64,000 bases of DNA, taken from positions 62,001 through 126,000 of the forward strand of contig NZ_NNRK01000017.1 in the NCBI RefSeq assembly GCF_002252475.1. Reading direction: 5' to 3'. Below the pieces are notes generated by a model. The model ran no database searches and was not told the origin of the DNA. It saw nothing but the letters and a program-made list of their open reading frames with translations. Below are positions 27,901-36,009 of this stretch, piece by piece (position 1 is the stretch's first letter; every line of letters begins with the position of its first letter). Position numbers and translations under genes: made by a program. Source of the stretch: Brucella rhizosphaerae. Lineage in GTDB: Bacteria; Pseudomonadota; Alphaproteobacteria; Rhizobiales; Rhizobiaceae.

Positions 27901-27914
27901 TAGAGGCACCGGCT
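27887..27914. terminator. Convergent hairpin terminator overlapping the stop codon
   Basis: AGCCGG (27887-27892) and GCCT (27894-27897) pair with AGGC (27904-27907) and CCGGCT (27909-27914), with an A-A mismatch. It overlaps the NylB-like stop and lies 12 bp from the uxuB end. Confidence 0.6.
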
Positions 27915-27925
27915 GATACACATGA

Positions 27926-29392
27926 TTAGTAATGCTCCATAGCTTCCTGCCGGATAACGGAGCTCATTCCTTCTGAGAGAATGGCCGTCAGCATATCATT
28001 GAGTTCAGTGCCGAAGGCCCCACTCGTCAATATGGCTGGAAGAATGTCAGGACAGACGAGCGCTACTGCACGAATAATATCGTCTGGTGTTTCCACGGCT
28101 TTCAACGCAGTCTGAAGCTCAAGTGCTTTCGGGTCGTTGAGCGGTATAGGCTGGCCGTCGTGATCCTTTTGAACGAGATAAGCGAGCCAGGCAGCCAACG
28201 AAAATACAAAAGGGCGTATCGATCCACCAGCCGCAATTGTCTCCAATGCCGGAGCCGTTATGCGTTGGGGAAGCTTTTGTGTCCCATCCATTGCGATCTG
28301 TGCTGTAGAGTGGGCAATCGCCGGATTGGAAAATCGTTCGGCCAGGGCAGATGCATAGCCGTCGAGATCAATAGTTAGTCCCTTCACAGTTGCCGCGGCT
28401 GCTGCAAGATGGCGCTGAACGAGAGCGGCATGGTCGGGGTCTGCCATCACATCGCGCACAAATGTTTTGCTCGACAACTGACCACTGTATGCCAGCATGG
28501 AATGGGCACCGTTCAGCATCCGAAGTTTCATGCGTTCATATGGAGTAACGTCATCGACAAACAGGACGCCTGCGCATTCCCATTCTGGTCGCCCAGCGCA
28601 AAACTGATCCTCGATTACCCATTGAGTGAAAGGTTCGGTCTCTACCGCAGCATGGTCTTCCCGCCCGGTTAGCTCAGCCGCAATTCTTGCTGTATCGGCA
28701 TTGGAGGCTGGTGTGATGCGATCCACCATGGATGATGGAAAGCTGACATTGTTTTCTATCCAATTGGAAAGCTGCTCTCCGCGGGTTTCCCGCGCGAAAC
28801 TCAATACTGCGTTACGCAGTTTCTGGCCGTTATGAGATAGGTTGTCACAGCTTAACACAGTGAATGGCGGCAATTCCGACAGCATGCGGCGGGCGAGCGC
28901 CGCGACAATCAGGCCGATCACACCGCTTGGGGCATCAGGATTTGCAAGATCGGCAACGACAGCAGGATGGATGCGATCCAGCTGACCATCACTGGTGATG
29001 CCATATCCTTTTTCTGTCACCGTCAGACTGACAATGCGGCAGTTGGGCGATGTCATGGCGACCAACGCATCACGATGGACATCAGGCCCGGCCAATACTG
29101 TTTCCAACGCTCCGATCACACGCGCTTCGGTAACCGCGCCGCGTGTGATCATCGTGTAGCGACCGTTCTGCGGGTTCAAACTGTCAGCAACTGCCGTTCC
29201 ACGCAGCGACACACCGATTACGCGCCAATCTCCACCTTTTTGCGCCAGAACAGTATCGGTATAAGACAGCAGATGGGCACGGGCAAAATTACCAAGCCCC
29301 AAATGAACGATACCGGCCGCATGGTTTTCCGGTGTATAACCGGGCCATGTGGCTGGAGCTCCTTCATTCGCTAGTGCTGATAGCCTTATCAT
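27926..29392 (-). CDS. uxuB: D-fructuronate reductase / mannitol dehydrogenase family
   Basis: 488 residues, typical of the polyol-specific long-chain dehydrogenases. N-terminal NAD(P) domain with GIVHLGLGNFARAH, and the catalytic KLRMLNGAHS (Lys, Asn and His in the K-x4-N-x2-H pattern). In this setting it should interconvert D-fructuronate and D-mannonate with NADH. Its ATG overlaps the uxuA stop by ATGA, giving translational coupling, and it is the last gene of the operon gntR-dctP-dctQ-dctM-idnD-uxuA-uxuB. Mannitol 2-dehydrogenase is the main alternative, made unlikely by the uxuA linkage. Confidence 0.88.
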   Translation of the reverse strand: MIRLSALANEGAPATWPGYTPENHAAGIVHLGLGNFARAHLLSYTDTVLAQKGGDWRVIGVSLRGTAVADSLNPQNGRYTMITRGAVTEARVIGALETVLAGPDVHRDALVAMTSPNCRIVSLTVTEKGYGITSDGQLDRIHPAVVADLANPDAPSGVIGLIVAALARRMLSELPPFTVLSCDNLSHNGQKLRNAVLSFARETRGEQLSNWIENNVSFPSSMVDRITPASNADTARIAAELTGREDHAAVETEPFTQWVIEDQFCAGRPEWECAGVLFVDDVTPYERMKLRMLNGAHSMLAYSGQLSSKTFVRDVMADPDHAALVQRHLAAAAATVKGLTIDLDGYASALAERFSNPAIAHSTAQIAMDGTQKLPQRITAPALETIAAGGSIRPFVFSLAAWLAYLVQKDHDGQPIPLNDPKALELQTALKAVETPDDIIRAVALVCPDILPAILTSGAFGTELNDMLTAILSEGMSSVIRQEAMEHY

Positions 29393-30606
29393 TCAACGAC
29401 CCTGACATCCGGATGTGACAGCGCGGTCATGATCCCACGCAACTCCGCCAGGCCTTTCAACCGACCGATGGACGGATACCCCGGTTGTGCCCTCCGGTTC
29501 AGATCGTCAAGAATATCCTGACCATGATCGGGGCGCATAGGAATTTGCCAGTCTTTACGACCGGCGGCTTTGCGCCGATTTTCCTCCGCCAGAATGGCCG
29601 CTATCATTGCAACCATATCAGTGTGACCTTCGAGGTGAGCCGCTTCATGGAACGAACCGCCAAGGTGAGGATCTTCAAGCGCAACGTTGCGCAGATGCAG
29701 GAAGTGCACCCGTTCACCCAGACGTTTCATCATGCCCGGCAGATCATTATCGGCTCGTGTTCCCAACGATCCGGTGCATAGCGTGATGCCATTTGCTGGA
29801 ATGTTCACCGCGTCCATCACCGCTTTGTAATCAGCTTCGGTAGACATGATGCGTGGCAACCCCAGAAGCGGAAACGGAGGATCATCCGGGTGGCAACACA
29901 AACGTACACCGAGTTCTTCTGCCAGCGGGCTTACCTCGGCTAGAAAATCGATCAGGTGTCCCCTGAGGCGCTCAGGTGAAATATTGTCGTAATTTGCCAG
30001 GTGAACCTTCACGTCCTCCATAGACATGCGTTCGGCAGCACCGGGCAGGCCGAACACGACATTGCCGGAGAGCTCGAGACGCCGAGCGTCAGACATCTCC
30101 GCAAAACGCTTGCGTGCCGCCTCGAGAACCTCTGAGCTGTAATCGTCTGATGCACCTTCGCGCTGTAGAAGAAACAAATCGAAGGCAGCAAAATCAATGG
30201 CGTCGTAGCGCATGCAAGTTGCGCCATTTGGCAATCGATAGGCCAGATCGGTACGCGTCCAGTCAAGGATAGGCATAAAATTATAACAGATGACCTCGAT
30301 CCCCGCGTCGTGCAGGTTGCGCATTGAGGTCTTCCAGTTTGCGATATGCGTCTTCCAGTCACCCGTCTGGCGTTTGATGTCCTCGGACACAGGAAGGCTC
30401 TCGACGACCTCCCACCTCAGACCGGAAGCATCCCCGTTCTTCATACTGGCGATATCTGCTTTTCGCTTCTCAATTTCCACCGGCGACCAAACCGAACCGG
30501 TTGCAACATGGTGCAGGGCCGTCACGACACCTTCTACTCCCGCCTGCAACATATCATCGATGGATACCAGGTCCTTGGGGCCGAACCAGCGCCAGGTCTG
30601 TCTCAT
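29389..30606 (-). CDS. uxuA: D-mannonate dehydratase
   Basis: 405 residues, matching UxuA. It begins MRQTWRWFGPKDLVSIDDMLQAGVEGVVTALHH, the family start, and has the metal-site stretches CCHPDDPP and RPDHGQD (His, Asp) that bind Mn/Fe. It dehydrates D-mannonate to 2-keto-3-deoxygluconate in the cytoplasm. It lies 18 bp after idnD and overlaps uxuB. Together with the TRAP importer it gives a route from an external hexonate or hexuronate to KDG. Confidence 0.94.
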   Translation of the reverse strand: MRQTWRWFGPKDLVSIDDMLQAGVEGVVTALHHVATGSVWSPVEIEKRKADIASMKNGDASGLRWEVVESLPVSEDIKRQTGDWKTHIANWKTSMRNLHDAGIEVICYNFMPILDWTRTDLAYRLPNGATCMRYDAIDFAAFDLFLLQREGASDDYSSEVLEAARKRFAEMSDARRLELSGNVVFGLPGAAERMSMEDVKVHLANYDNISPERLRGHLIDFLAEVSPLAEELGVRLCCHPDDPPFPLLGLPRIMSTEADYKAVMDAVNIPANGITLCTGSLGTRADNDLPGMMKRLGERVHFLHLRNVALEDPHLGGSFHEAAHLEGHTDMVAMIAAILAEENRRKAAGRKDWQIPMRPDHGQDILDDLNRRAQPGYPSIGRLKGLAELRGIMTALSHPDVRVVE

Positions 30607-30624
30607 ATTGTCGTCTCTCTATTT

Positions 30625-31707
30625 TCAGTGCCGTGCGGATGCGTTGGCAAAAGTAATTTGAACTTTGACCGATTGCGATCGGTCGATAGCTGCGCGAAAG
30701 GCGGCAAGCGCTTCGGTGATGGGCAGCGTGGCAGTAATGATCGGGCGTGGATCGATTGCATGTGATCCGATAAGGCGCACGGCTTCAGCGAATTCAGTAT
30801 CGAAACGTTGCGAGCCGATGAACTGGATTTCCTTGCCGACCATCACGTTCAGAGGCATTGTCGTTGGCCCGGCGACCCCCACCTGCACCATTGTGCCGAG
30901 TGGGCGCAGACACGAAATTGCATCATTGATTGCAGGTGCTGCGGCAGAGCATTCGAACACCAGATCAACCTTGCCCTTACCTTCTTTCCATCGGTCGAGC
31001 CCGGTCGGGTTGGTTGCAATATTGACTGCGTGATTGGCTCCCATTTTTGCGGCAATGGCCAGCGTCGCGTCCTGAATATCTGTCACGATAATTTCAGCGG
31101 CGCCCCGCATTCGCGCTACCGCCACGCAAAGTGCCCCAATAGGGCCAGCACCAGTAACGAGCACAACCTTACCCGTCAGACTGCCAGCGATTGCCTCACC
31201 GCGGTTGGCTGCATGAAGGCAAACTGCCAGCGGTTCCGAACAGGCCGCCGCACCCGGATCGATGTCATCGGGAACAGCGAAGCATTGATCCGCAGCAATT
31301 ACCATTTTGTCGCGAAACATACCCTGCTCGTGTGGAAGATACATTGCGGAGCCTTTGAAACGCATCGCAGTGCAATGGCGCGGCAATCCTTGCTGGCAAA
31401 AACTGCAACTACCGCAGGGCTGCGATGGGTTCATTGCAACGAGCTGGCCGACGGCGAGGCCGGCTACGCCTTCGCCAAGTGCTGCGATCCGTCCGGAAGC
31501 TTCATGTCCGAGGATGATGGGTTCCCGGACACGAATGGTGCCAATGCCGCCTTCCAGCCAGTAATGTAAATCCGACCCACAAATGCCGCCAGCCTGAACA
31601 GCCACCATCACCTCACCGGGGCCTGGTGCTCCGAGTGGTCTGTTCTCGATCCTCAGATCATCCTGTGCATGCAGGCAAATTACACGGGTGTTGGGCAATT
31701 CTGTCAT
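30625..31707 (-). CDS. idnD: Zinc-dependent L-idonate 5-dehydrogenase-like enzyme
   Basis: 360 residues of the medium-chain dehydrogenase family. Catalytic zinc region GGICGSDLHY and GHEASG, structural zinc cysteines in NPSQPCGSCSFCQQGLPRHC, and the stretch MRFKGSAMYLPH which is characteristic of IdnD; NAD motif GAGPIGAL. IdnD oxidises L-idonate at C5; related enzymes (RspB/YjjN type) oxidise L-gulonate or L-galactonate to fructuronate/tagaturonate. Beside uxuB and uxuA, an L-gulonate 5-dehydrogenase giving D-fructuronate would make a complete pathway. GAGG lies upstream of the ATG at 31707; the gene follows dctM by 7 bp. Confidence 0.85.
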   Translation of the reverse strand: MTELPNTRVICLHAQDDLRIENRPLGAPGPGEVMVAVQAGGICGSDLHYWLEGGIGTIRVREPIILGHEASGRIAALGEGVAGLAVGQLVAMNPSQPCGSCSFCQQGLPRHCTAMRFKGSAMYLPHEQGMFRDKMVIAADQCFAVPDDIDPGAAACSEPLAVCLHAANRGEAIAGSLTGKVVLVTGAGPIGALCVAVARMRGAAEIIVTDIQDATLAIAAKMGANHAVNIATNPTGLDRWKEGKGKVDLVFECSAAAPAINDAISCLRPLGTMVQVGVAGPTTMPLNVMVGKEIQFIGSQRFDTEFAEAVRLIGSHAIDPRPIITATLPITEALAAFRAAIDRSQSVKVQITFANASARH

Positions 31708-31714
31708 TGCAACC

Positions 31715-32992
31715 TCATGGCATCAATGTGTTTGGCAGCCATGTCGCCAGAGGCGCAAAATAACTGACCATCAGAAGAACGATAATATTGGTGATGATGT
31801 AGGGAATGATGGCCCTGATCACCGGTGACAGTGGCAGTCTTGCAATATTAGACGCAACGAACAGGCAGACACCGACGGGGGGTGTCGTCAGGCCGATCAT
31901 CAGGTTCAGGACTGCAAAACAGGCGAAGTGAATAGGGTCGATGCCGACCGCTATCGCCAGAGCCTGCAAAGGTACGAACAGAATGATCAGAGCCGCAATC
32001 GTTTCCATGAACATGCCAACGAACAGAAGCAGAATGTTAATCAGCAGAATAACGAGAAACTTGTTGTCGGTAATGGAGAGAACGCCATTTGCCAGTGTCT
32101 GCGGAATGCGCTCTGCGACCAAAATCCAGCCAAAGACATTCGCAGTGCCGACCAGCACCAGAATGCCAGCCGAGCTGATTGCGCTGTCGATGATGATCTT
32201 GGGGATACGGCTTACCGGCAATTCCCGATAAATGAACAGGCCGACGAGGGCTGCATAAAGACATGCCACCACGGCAGTTTCTGTTGGTGTGGTGATGCCG
32301 ATCAGCAGTCCGCCGACAATCAGGGCGGTCATTGCAATTGCCCAGATCGCTCCTGTGAACGACGAGAACAACTCGCGGACCCCTTTCCAATCTTCGCGGG
32401 GGAAGTTCTTCTTCTTTGCGATGAAATAGGTTGTGACCATCATCGCAAAACCCATCAATAATCCGGGCATTGCACCGGCGAGAAACAGTTTCCCAACTGA
32501 AAGGCCGGAGAGCGATCCGACAATAATCATGGGAACGCTCGGTGGGATCATGGGGCCAACTGTCGATGAGGCAGCGGTGACTGCAGCCGAGAAATCAGCG
32601 GGGTATCCAACTTTCTTCATGCCGGGGATCATCATGCCGCCAACCGACGCTACGTCAGCGACCGCTGTTCCGGAAATGCCGCCGAAGAGCATGGATGCTG
32701 CGATATTGGCTTGTGCAAGGCCGCCGCGCATCCAGCCGACCAGAGCATTGGCAAAGCGAATGATCCGCTCGGTAATGCCGCCAGAATTCATGAGATTTCC
32801 AGCCAGAATGAAGCCAGGAATGCAAAGCAGCACGAAACTGTCCATCCCTGCGTACATTTTCTGAGGGATAACAACGAGTGGGATGTCCGCAAACAGTAGA
32901 TAGGCCATTGAAGACAGGCCCAATGTCACGGCAACGGGCAAGCCGATGGCAAGGCCCAGAACAAACGTGCCAAGAAGAAGGGTCAGACCCAT
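31715..32992 (-). CDS. dctM: TRAP transporter large permease (DctM)
   Basis: 425 residues with about 12 membrane helices, the normal DctM build, including the conserved GxxxPPS region (STVGPMIPPSVPMIIVGS) and a matching second-half TTPPVGVCLF motif. It is the ion-coupled transport subunit in the inner membrane. Its start overlaps the dctQ stop in TGATG. Linked genes make a hexonate or hexuronate the likely substrate. Confidence 0.93.
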   Translation of the reverse strand: MGLTLLLGTFVLGLAIGLPVAVTLGLSSMAYLLFADIPLVVIPQKMYAGMDSFVLLCIPGFILAGNLMNSGGITERIIRFANALVGWMRGGLAQANIAASMLFGGISGTAVADVASVGGMMIPGMKKVGYPADFSAAVTAASSTVGPMIPPSVPMIIVGSLSGLSVGKLFLAGAMPGLLMGFAMMVTTYFIAKKKNFPREDWKGVRELFSSFTGAIWAIAMTALIVGGLLIGITTPTETAVVACLYAALVGLFIYRELPVSRIPKIIIDSAISSAGILVLVGTANVFGWILVAERIPQTLANGVLSITDNKFLVILLINILLLFVGMFMETIAALIILFVPLQALAIAVGIDPIHFACFAVLNLMIGLTTPPVGVCLFVASNIARLPLSPVIRAIIPYIITNIIVLLMVSYFAPLATWLPNTLMP

Positions 32993-33492
32993 CAGTTTTC
33001 CTCCGAATTGGGGATGGGGCGCCCATCATGGCGGCCTGTCAGCATTTCGATGATGCGCAGAACTGCCCAAAGGGTGAGCGCAACGAAAAGAATAAGCTGC
33101 GATGCGTGGATGAAGTCCATGCGCCAGCCGAGAGAAGGGGCCGTTTGACGGCTGCCAATGGTGGTATAATCCCATGCGGCAGGCAGAAGCACGACTGCGA
33201 AAACCACTGTCAGGATTGCACTGACCAATCGCAGCAGCCAGGGCATACGACCGGGCAGGCTTTCACATAAGAGGTCAACATTGACCATGTCGCCGCTACG
33301 CAAGGCAAGACCTGCGCCCAGCGCGCCGATGTAGAGCAAGCAGAACCTGGTAAGCTCCTCAGTCCAGACCGGAGCAGTGCTCAGAAACGTGCGTGCGTAA
33401 ACCTGCAGCAAGACTGTGCCCATAAGCACGAGAAATGTTGCGAGTATCAGAAGGCGGCAGACGCCCTCCAATCCTTTGAATGTTTTTGTCAT
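32992..33492 (-). CDS. dctQ: TRAP transporter small permease (DctQ)
   Basis: 166 residues with four predicted helices and the WTEELTRFCLLYIGALGAGLALRSGDMVNVDLL stretch found in DctQ proteins. It bridges the binding protein and DctM in the membrane. GAGGACACC before the ATG. A 10-bp hairpin lies between it and dctP, probably protecting dctP mRNA so that the binding protein is made in excess. Confidence 0.92.
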   Translation of the reverse strand: MTKTFKGLEGVCRLLILATFLVLMGTVLLQVYARTFLSTAPVWTEELTRFCLLYIGALGAGLALRSGDMVNVDLLCESLPGRMPWLLRLVSAILTVVFAVVLLPAAWDYTTIGSRQTAPSLGWRMDFIHASQLILFVALTLWAVLRIIEMLTGRHDGRPIPNSEEN

Positions 33493-33509
33493 GGTGTCCT
33501 CGACAGGTA

Positions 33510-33532
33510 GCTGCCGGATTTAATCCGGCAGC
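33510..33532 (-). terminator. Intercistronic hairpin between dctP and dctQ
   Basis: GCTGCCGGAT (33510-33519) pairs perfectly with ATCCGGCAGC (33523-33532) around a 3-base loop. No T-run, so more likely an mRNA stabiliser or attenuator than a full stop. Confidence 0.65.
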
Positions 33533-33541
33533 GCCTTTATC

Positions 33542-34516
33542 TCAGTCGTTGAAAACCTGTTCGGCCAGAGGGCGGATGTCCTGCGGCACCGATGCGAGAA
33601 CTGCGTCTTTTGCCTTAGCTGCGAATGCGGCCTGATCGACTTCGACGAATTTTACGCCGCGCGCTTCCAGATCAGTGACGAGTGCTTTTTCGTCTGCGGT
33701 GAACAACTCACGCTCATAGGCCTGAGTGCTTTTAGCTGCTTCCTGCAATGCTGCCTGATCTGCTTCCGACAATTTGCCCCAGCTGCGCTCTGATATCGTC
33801 AGATAAATCCACGAGCGAACATGTTCGGTCTTGTTGATGACTTTCTGAACTTCATAAAAGCCACCCGATTTGAAGAGAGCGAGCGGATTTTCCTGTCCTT
33901 CGATGGTGCCATTCTGAAGCGAGGTGAACACTTCCGAAAAGGCCATAGGGGTCGGGTTTGCACCAAGCGACTGCCAAGCGGCCACAAAAATTGGAACGTT
34001 CGGGACGCGGACTTTGAAGCCTTTCAGATCTTCCGGCTTGGTGATCTCGCGGTTGGCCGAAAGATTGCGTGGACCACGCGCGAAATAGGTCAGAGGACGG
34101 ATACCCGCCTTTTCGATAATTTCGGCTTCGATTTGCTGACCGATATCACCTGATGCAACCTTGTCCATATGTTCAAGCGACTTGTATCCATATGGTAGGG
34201 CCAGCAAGGCCGCTTTCGGAGCCCAGTTTTGTAGGCTCTCGCCGGTAATGGTCATGTCGGCGGTGCCGAGCTGCATACCGTTGATGACGTCGATTTCCTT
34301 GCCGAGCGATTCATTCGGATAGACTTCAACGGCTACACGCCCTTCGGTGCGAGACTTGACCTCGTCAGCGAATTTCAGCGCGGCTTTGTGCCAGATGTTC
34401 TCTTCATTGGCGAGATGGCCGAGCTTGAGAGTAACCTCTTGTGCCAGCGATGTGCCTCCCATCAATGCGAGCATCGCGCAGGTTGCTGCTATGTGCTTAA
34501 AATTCCGAAACTTCAT
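33542..34516 (-). CDS. dctP: TRAP transporter solute-binding protein (DctP)
   Basis: 324 residues with a signal peptide (MKFRNFKHIAATCAMLALMG, cut after SLA) and the DctP fold: KLGHLANEENIWHKAALKFADEVKSRTEG at the N-terminus, the conserved Arg in FKVRVPNVPIFVAAWQSLGANPTPMAFSEVFTSLQNGTIEGQENP that binds the ligand carboxylate. GAGGAGGAAAGA immediately before ATG 34516 fixes the start against a longer frame. Ligand inferred as a sugar acid (mannonate, gulonate or uronate) from the downstream enzymes. Lies 43 bp after gntR on the same strand. Confidence 0.92.
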   Translation of the reverse strand: MKFRNFKHIAATCAMLALMGGTSLAQEVTLKLGHLANEENIWHKAALKFADEVKSRTEGRVAVEVYPNESLGKEIDVINGMQLGTADMTITGESLQNWAPKAALLALPYGYKSLEHMDKVASGDIGQQIEAEIIEKAGIRPLTYFARGPRNLSANREITKPEDLKGFKVRVPNVPIFVAAWQSLGANPTPMAFSEVFTSLQNGTIEGQENPLALFKSGGFYEVQKVINKTEHVRSWIYLTISERSWGKLSEADQAALQEAAKSTQAYERELFTADEKALVTDLEARGVKFVEVDQAAFAAKAKDAVLASVPQDIRPLAEQVFND

Positions 34517-34559
34517 TCTTTCCTCCTCTGGAATGATGTCATTGCTGCATTGTGCAGCG

Positions 34560-35234
34560 CTATAGAAAATACTCGGGCCTCTCCTGCTCAATCACGGGGA
34601 GATCAATCAGAATCCCCTGCAGGTGTTGCCGCATGAATTGTTCGGCTCGGGAGGCGTCTCCCGTTGCAATGGCCTCAACCACTTCACGATGCTGGGCAAT
34701 CAGGCGAGCAACCGGGAAATGCATGCTTGAAAGAAAGCGCACCCGATCCATCTGGGCCTTCATCTCTACGACGACGCGCCAGGCTTTGCCCTTGTCGGCG
34801 CCTTCAGCCAGAGTACGATGGAAAATCTCATCCGCATCCATGAAATCCCGGGCCGATCCGCCGATGAGTTCTTCCTGACGAACGAGCTGCACCCGCAGTT
34901 CTGTTACAAGCGCAGTGTCGGGGGATTGAGCCAGAAGCTTAACGATATCGGCTTCAACCGCTTCACGCACAAAGCGTGCATCCATCACCGCCTGTAGTGA
35001 AATTTTTGCCACAAAGGTGCCGCGTTGAGGGCGGACCTCAAGCAGGCCTTCATTGGCAAGGGTAATGAAGGCCTCGCGCACGGGTTGGCGGCTGACACCA
35101 TACTGCTGAGCCACGTCTGCTTCGGAAATTCTGGTGCCGGGGGACAATGCATTGTCAATGATGGCAGCCCGCAATGCAGCGTAAAGCTGATCCACCACAC
35201 TTATGTGCTTTGGTCGCAACAATTGACTTTGCAT
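34560..35234 (-). CDS. GntR-family regulator, FCD domain (hexonate operon)
   Basis: 224 residues. Winged helix at about 12-75 (ISEADVAQQYGVSRQPVREAFITLANEGLLEVRPQRGTFVA) followed by an all-helical FCD ligand domain (about 85-215) with the Asp/His/His metal set typical of UxuR/ExuR-type regulators. AGGAGGAAGAAT before the ATG. First gene of the operon and preceded by a striking operator candidate, so it most likely represses itself and the TRAP/uxu genes until a uronate or hexonate binds. Confidence 0.9.
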   Translation of the reverse strand: MQSQLLRPKHISVVDQLYAALRAAIIDNALSPGTRISEADVAQQYGVSRQPVREAFITLANEGLLEVRPQRGTFVAKISLQAVMDARFVREAVEADIVKLLAQSPDTALVTELRVQLVRQEELIGGSARDFMDADEIFHRTLAEGADKGKAWRVVVEMKAQMDRVRFLSSMHFPVARLIAQHREVVEAIATGDASRAEQFMRQHLQGILIDLPVIEQERPEYFL

Positions 35235-35251
35235 ATTCTTCCTCCTCTTTT

Positions 35252-35281
35252 TTGACTATACCATACTACCATACCAGTCAA
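35252..35281 (-). promoter_or_regulatory. Candidate operator/promoter of the hexonate operon
   Basis: An inverted pair TTGACT (35252-35257) and AGTCAA (35276-35281) encloses a perfect tandem 8-mer TACCATAC TACCATAC (35259-35274). On the minus strand TTGACT could serve as the -35 box with a weak -10 (TATAGT) 15 bases on. The block begins 17 bp before the gntR start, right where an autorepressor would bind. Confidence 0.55.
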
Positions 35282-35649
35282 TATGGTGATGCTTCGACCT
35301 GCCGAGCCATCCACAATCGATACAAGATCACAGCCTGATGCGGGAATTCAGCAGAACAGCATAGGGAAGCATCTGACGGCTGGTTGGAGTTGGACAAGCA
35401 TCAACTCGGCCGAAAAGGTTAAACGCACCCGGTGATGTGTGTTGCTGGGCGTTACTGACGGGAATGCTTTGGCGTTCGCCAATCGATCAGGTTCAGCGAT
35501 AGAAGGGATGACAGCTTTTTAAGCCTGAAAAATAGGTTGCGAAGCTTTGTGACTTATCAGATCGAAGTTCTAACAATTTGTTTTAAAAAGCCTATTGCAA
35601 GATTTGCTTCCACTATTCGGAATATTCACCCAGCGTTCTACAATATGAT
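35282..35649. other. Gap between the DUF1850 gene and the gntR promoter
   Basis: About 370 bases. I see no coding frame, clear hairpin with T-run or repeat. The 35540-35600 part is AT-rich. Confidence 0.4.
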
Positions 35650-36009
35650 TTAGTCACATGTTTTGATGCGGATTGGTGCCGTTTCGTCTTTACCCAATTC
35701 GATGCATTTTTGAGCTGCGCAGAAAGTCCAGCCGCCGCCAGTCTTGCCGGAAGCGGCCAGAACGATTTCCTGGCGGGGTGGGATGTGCGGGTGATATTTA
35801 TACCAACCGTCTTGCAGGACTGCATCTGGGGGAGGGTCCATGCCTGCTCCCGACCCTTTGATACGTGCCTCAGACAGAACCAGCCCTTGAGATGTGACTG
35901 CCCAGGATTCTTGCCAAGGCACTTTTTCAACGCTGTGCGTCCATGAAAGCAGAAAGCTTGTGGCGGCGATTTTTATGACGCCGCCAGCTGTTGCAATACA
36001 GACCGCCAT
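35650..36009 (-). CDS. DUF1850 protein, partner of the TAXI-TRAP transporter
   Basis: 119 residues. The pattern HSVEKVPWQESW, EARIKGSGAGMDPPPDAVLQDGWY and SGKTGGGWTFC is that of DUF1850, a small domain almost always found beside TAXI-type TRAP permeases; a hydrophobic N-terminus (about 4-22) suggests membrane anchoring or export. Its ATG follows the permease stop directly (TAAATG), so it is translationally coupled. Role unknown, presumably an accessory of the transporter. Confidence 0.85.
   Translation of the reverse strand: MAVCIATAGGVIKIAATSFLLSWTHSVEKVPWQESWAVTSQGLVLSEARIKGSGAGMDPPPDAVLQDGWYKYHPHIPPRQEIVLAASGKTGGGWTFCAAQKCIELGKDETAPIRIKTCD

Noticed and set aside
30808..31569. 253-codon open frame on the + strand
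   Set aside because: It lies wholly antisense to the idnD gene, is rich in His/Cys/Arg as shadow frames are, and has no domain.
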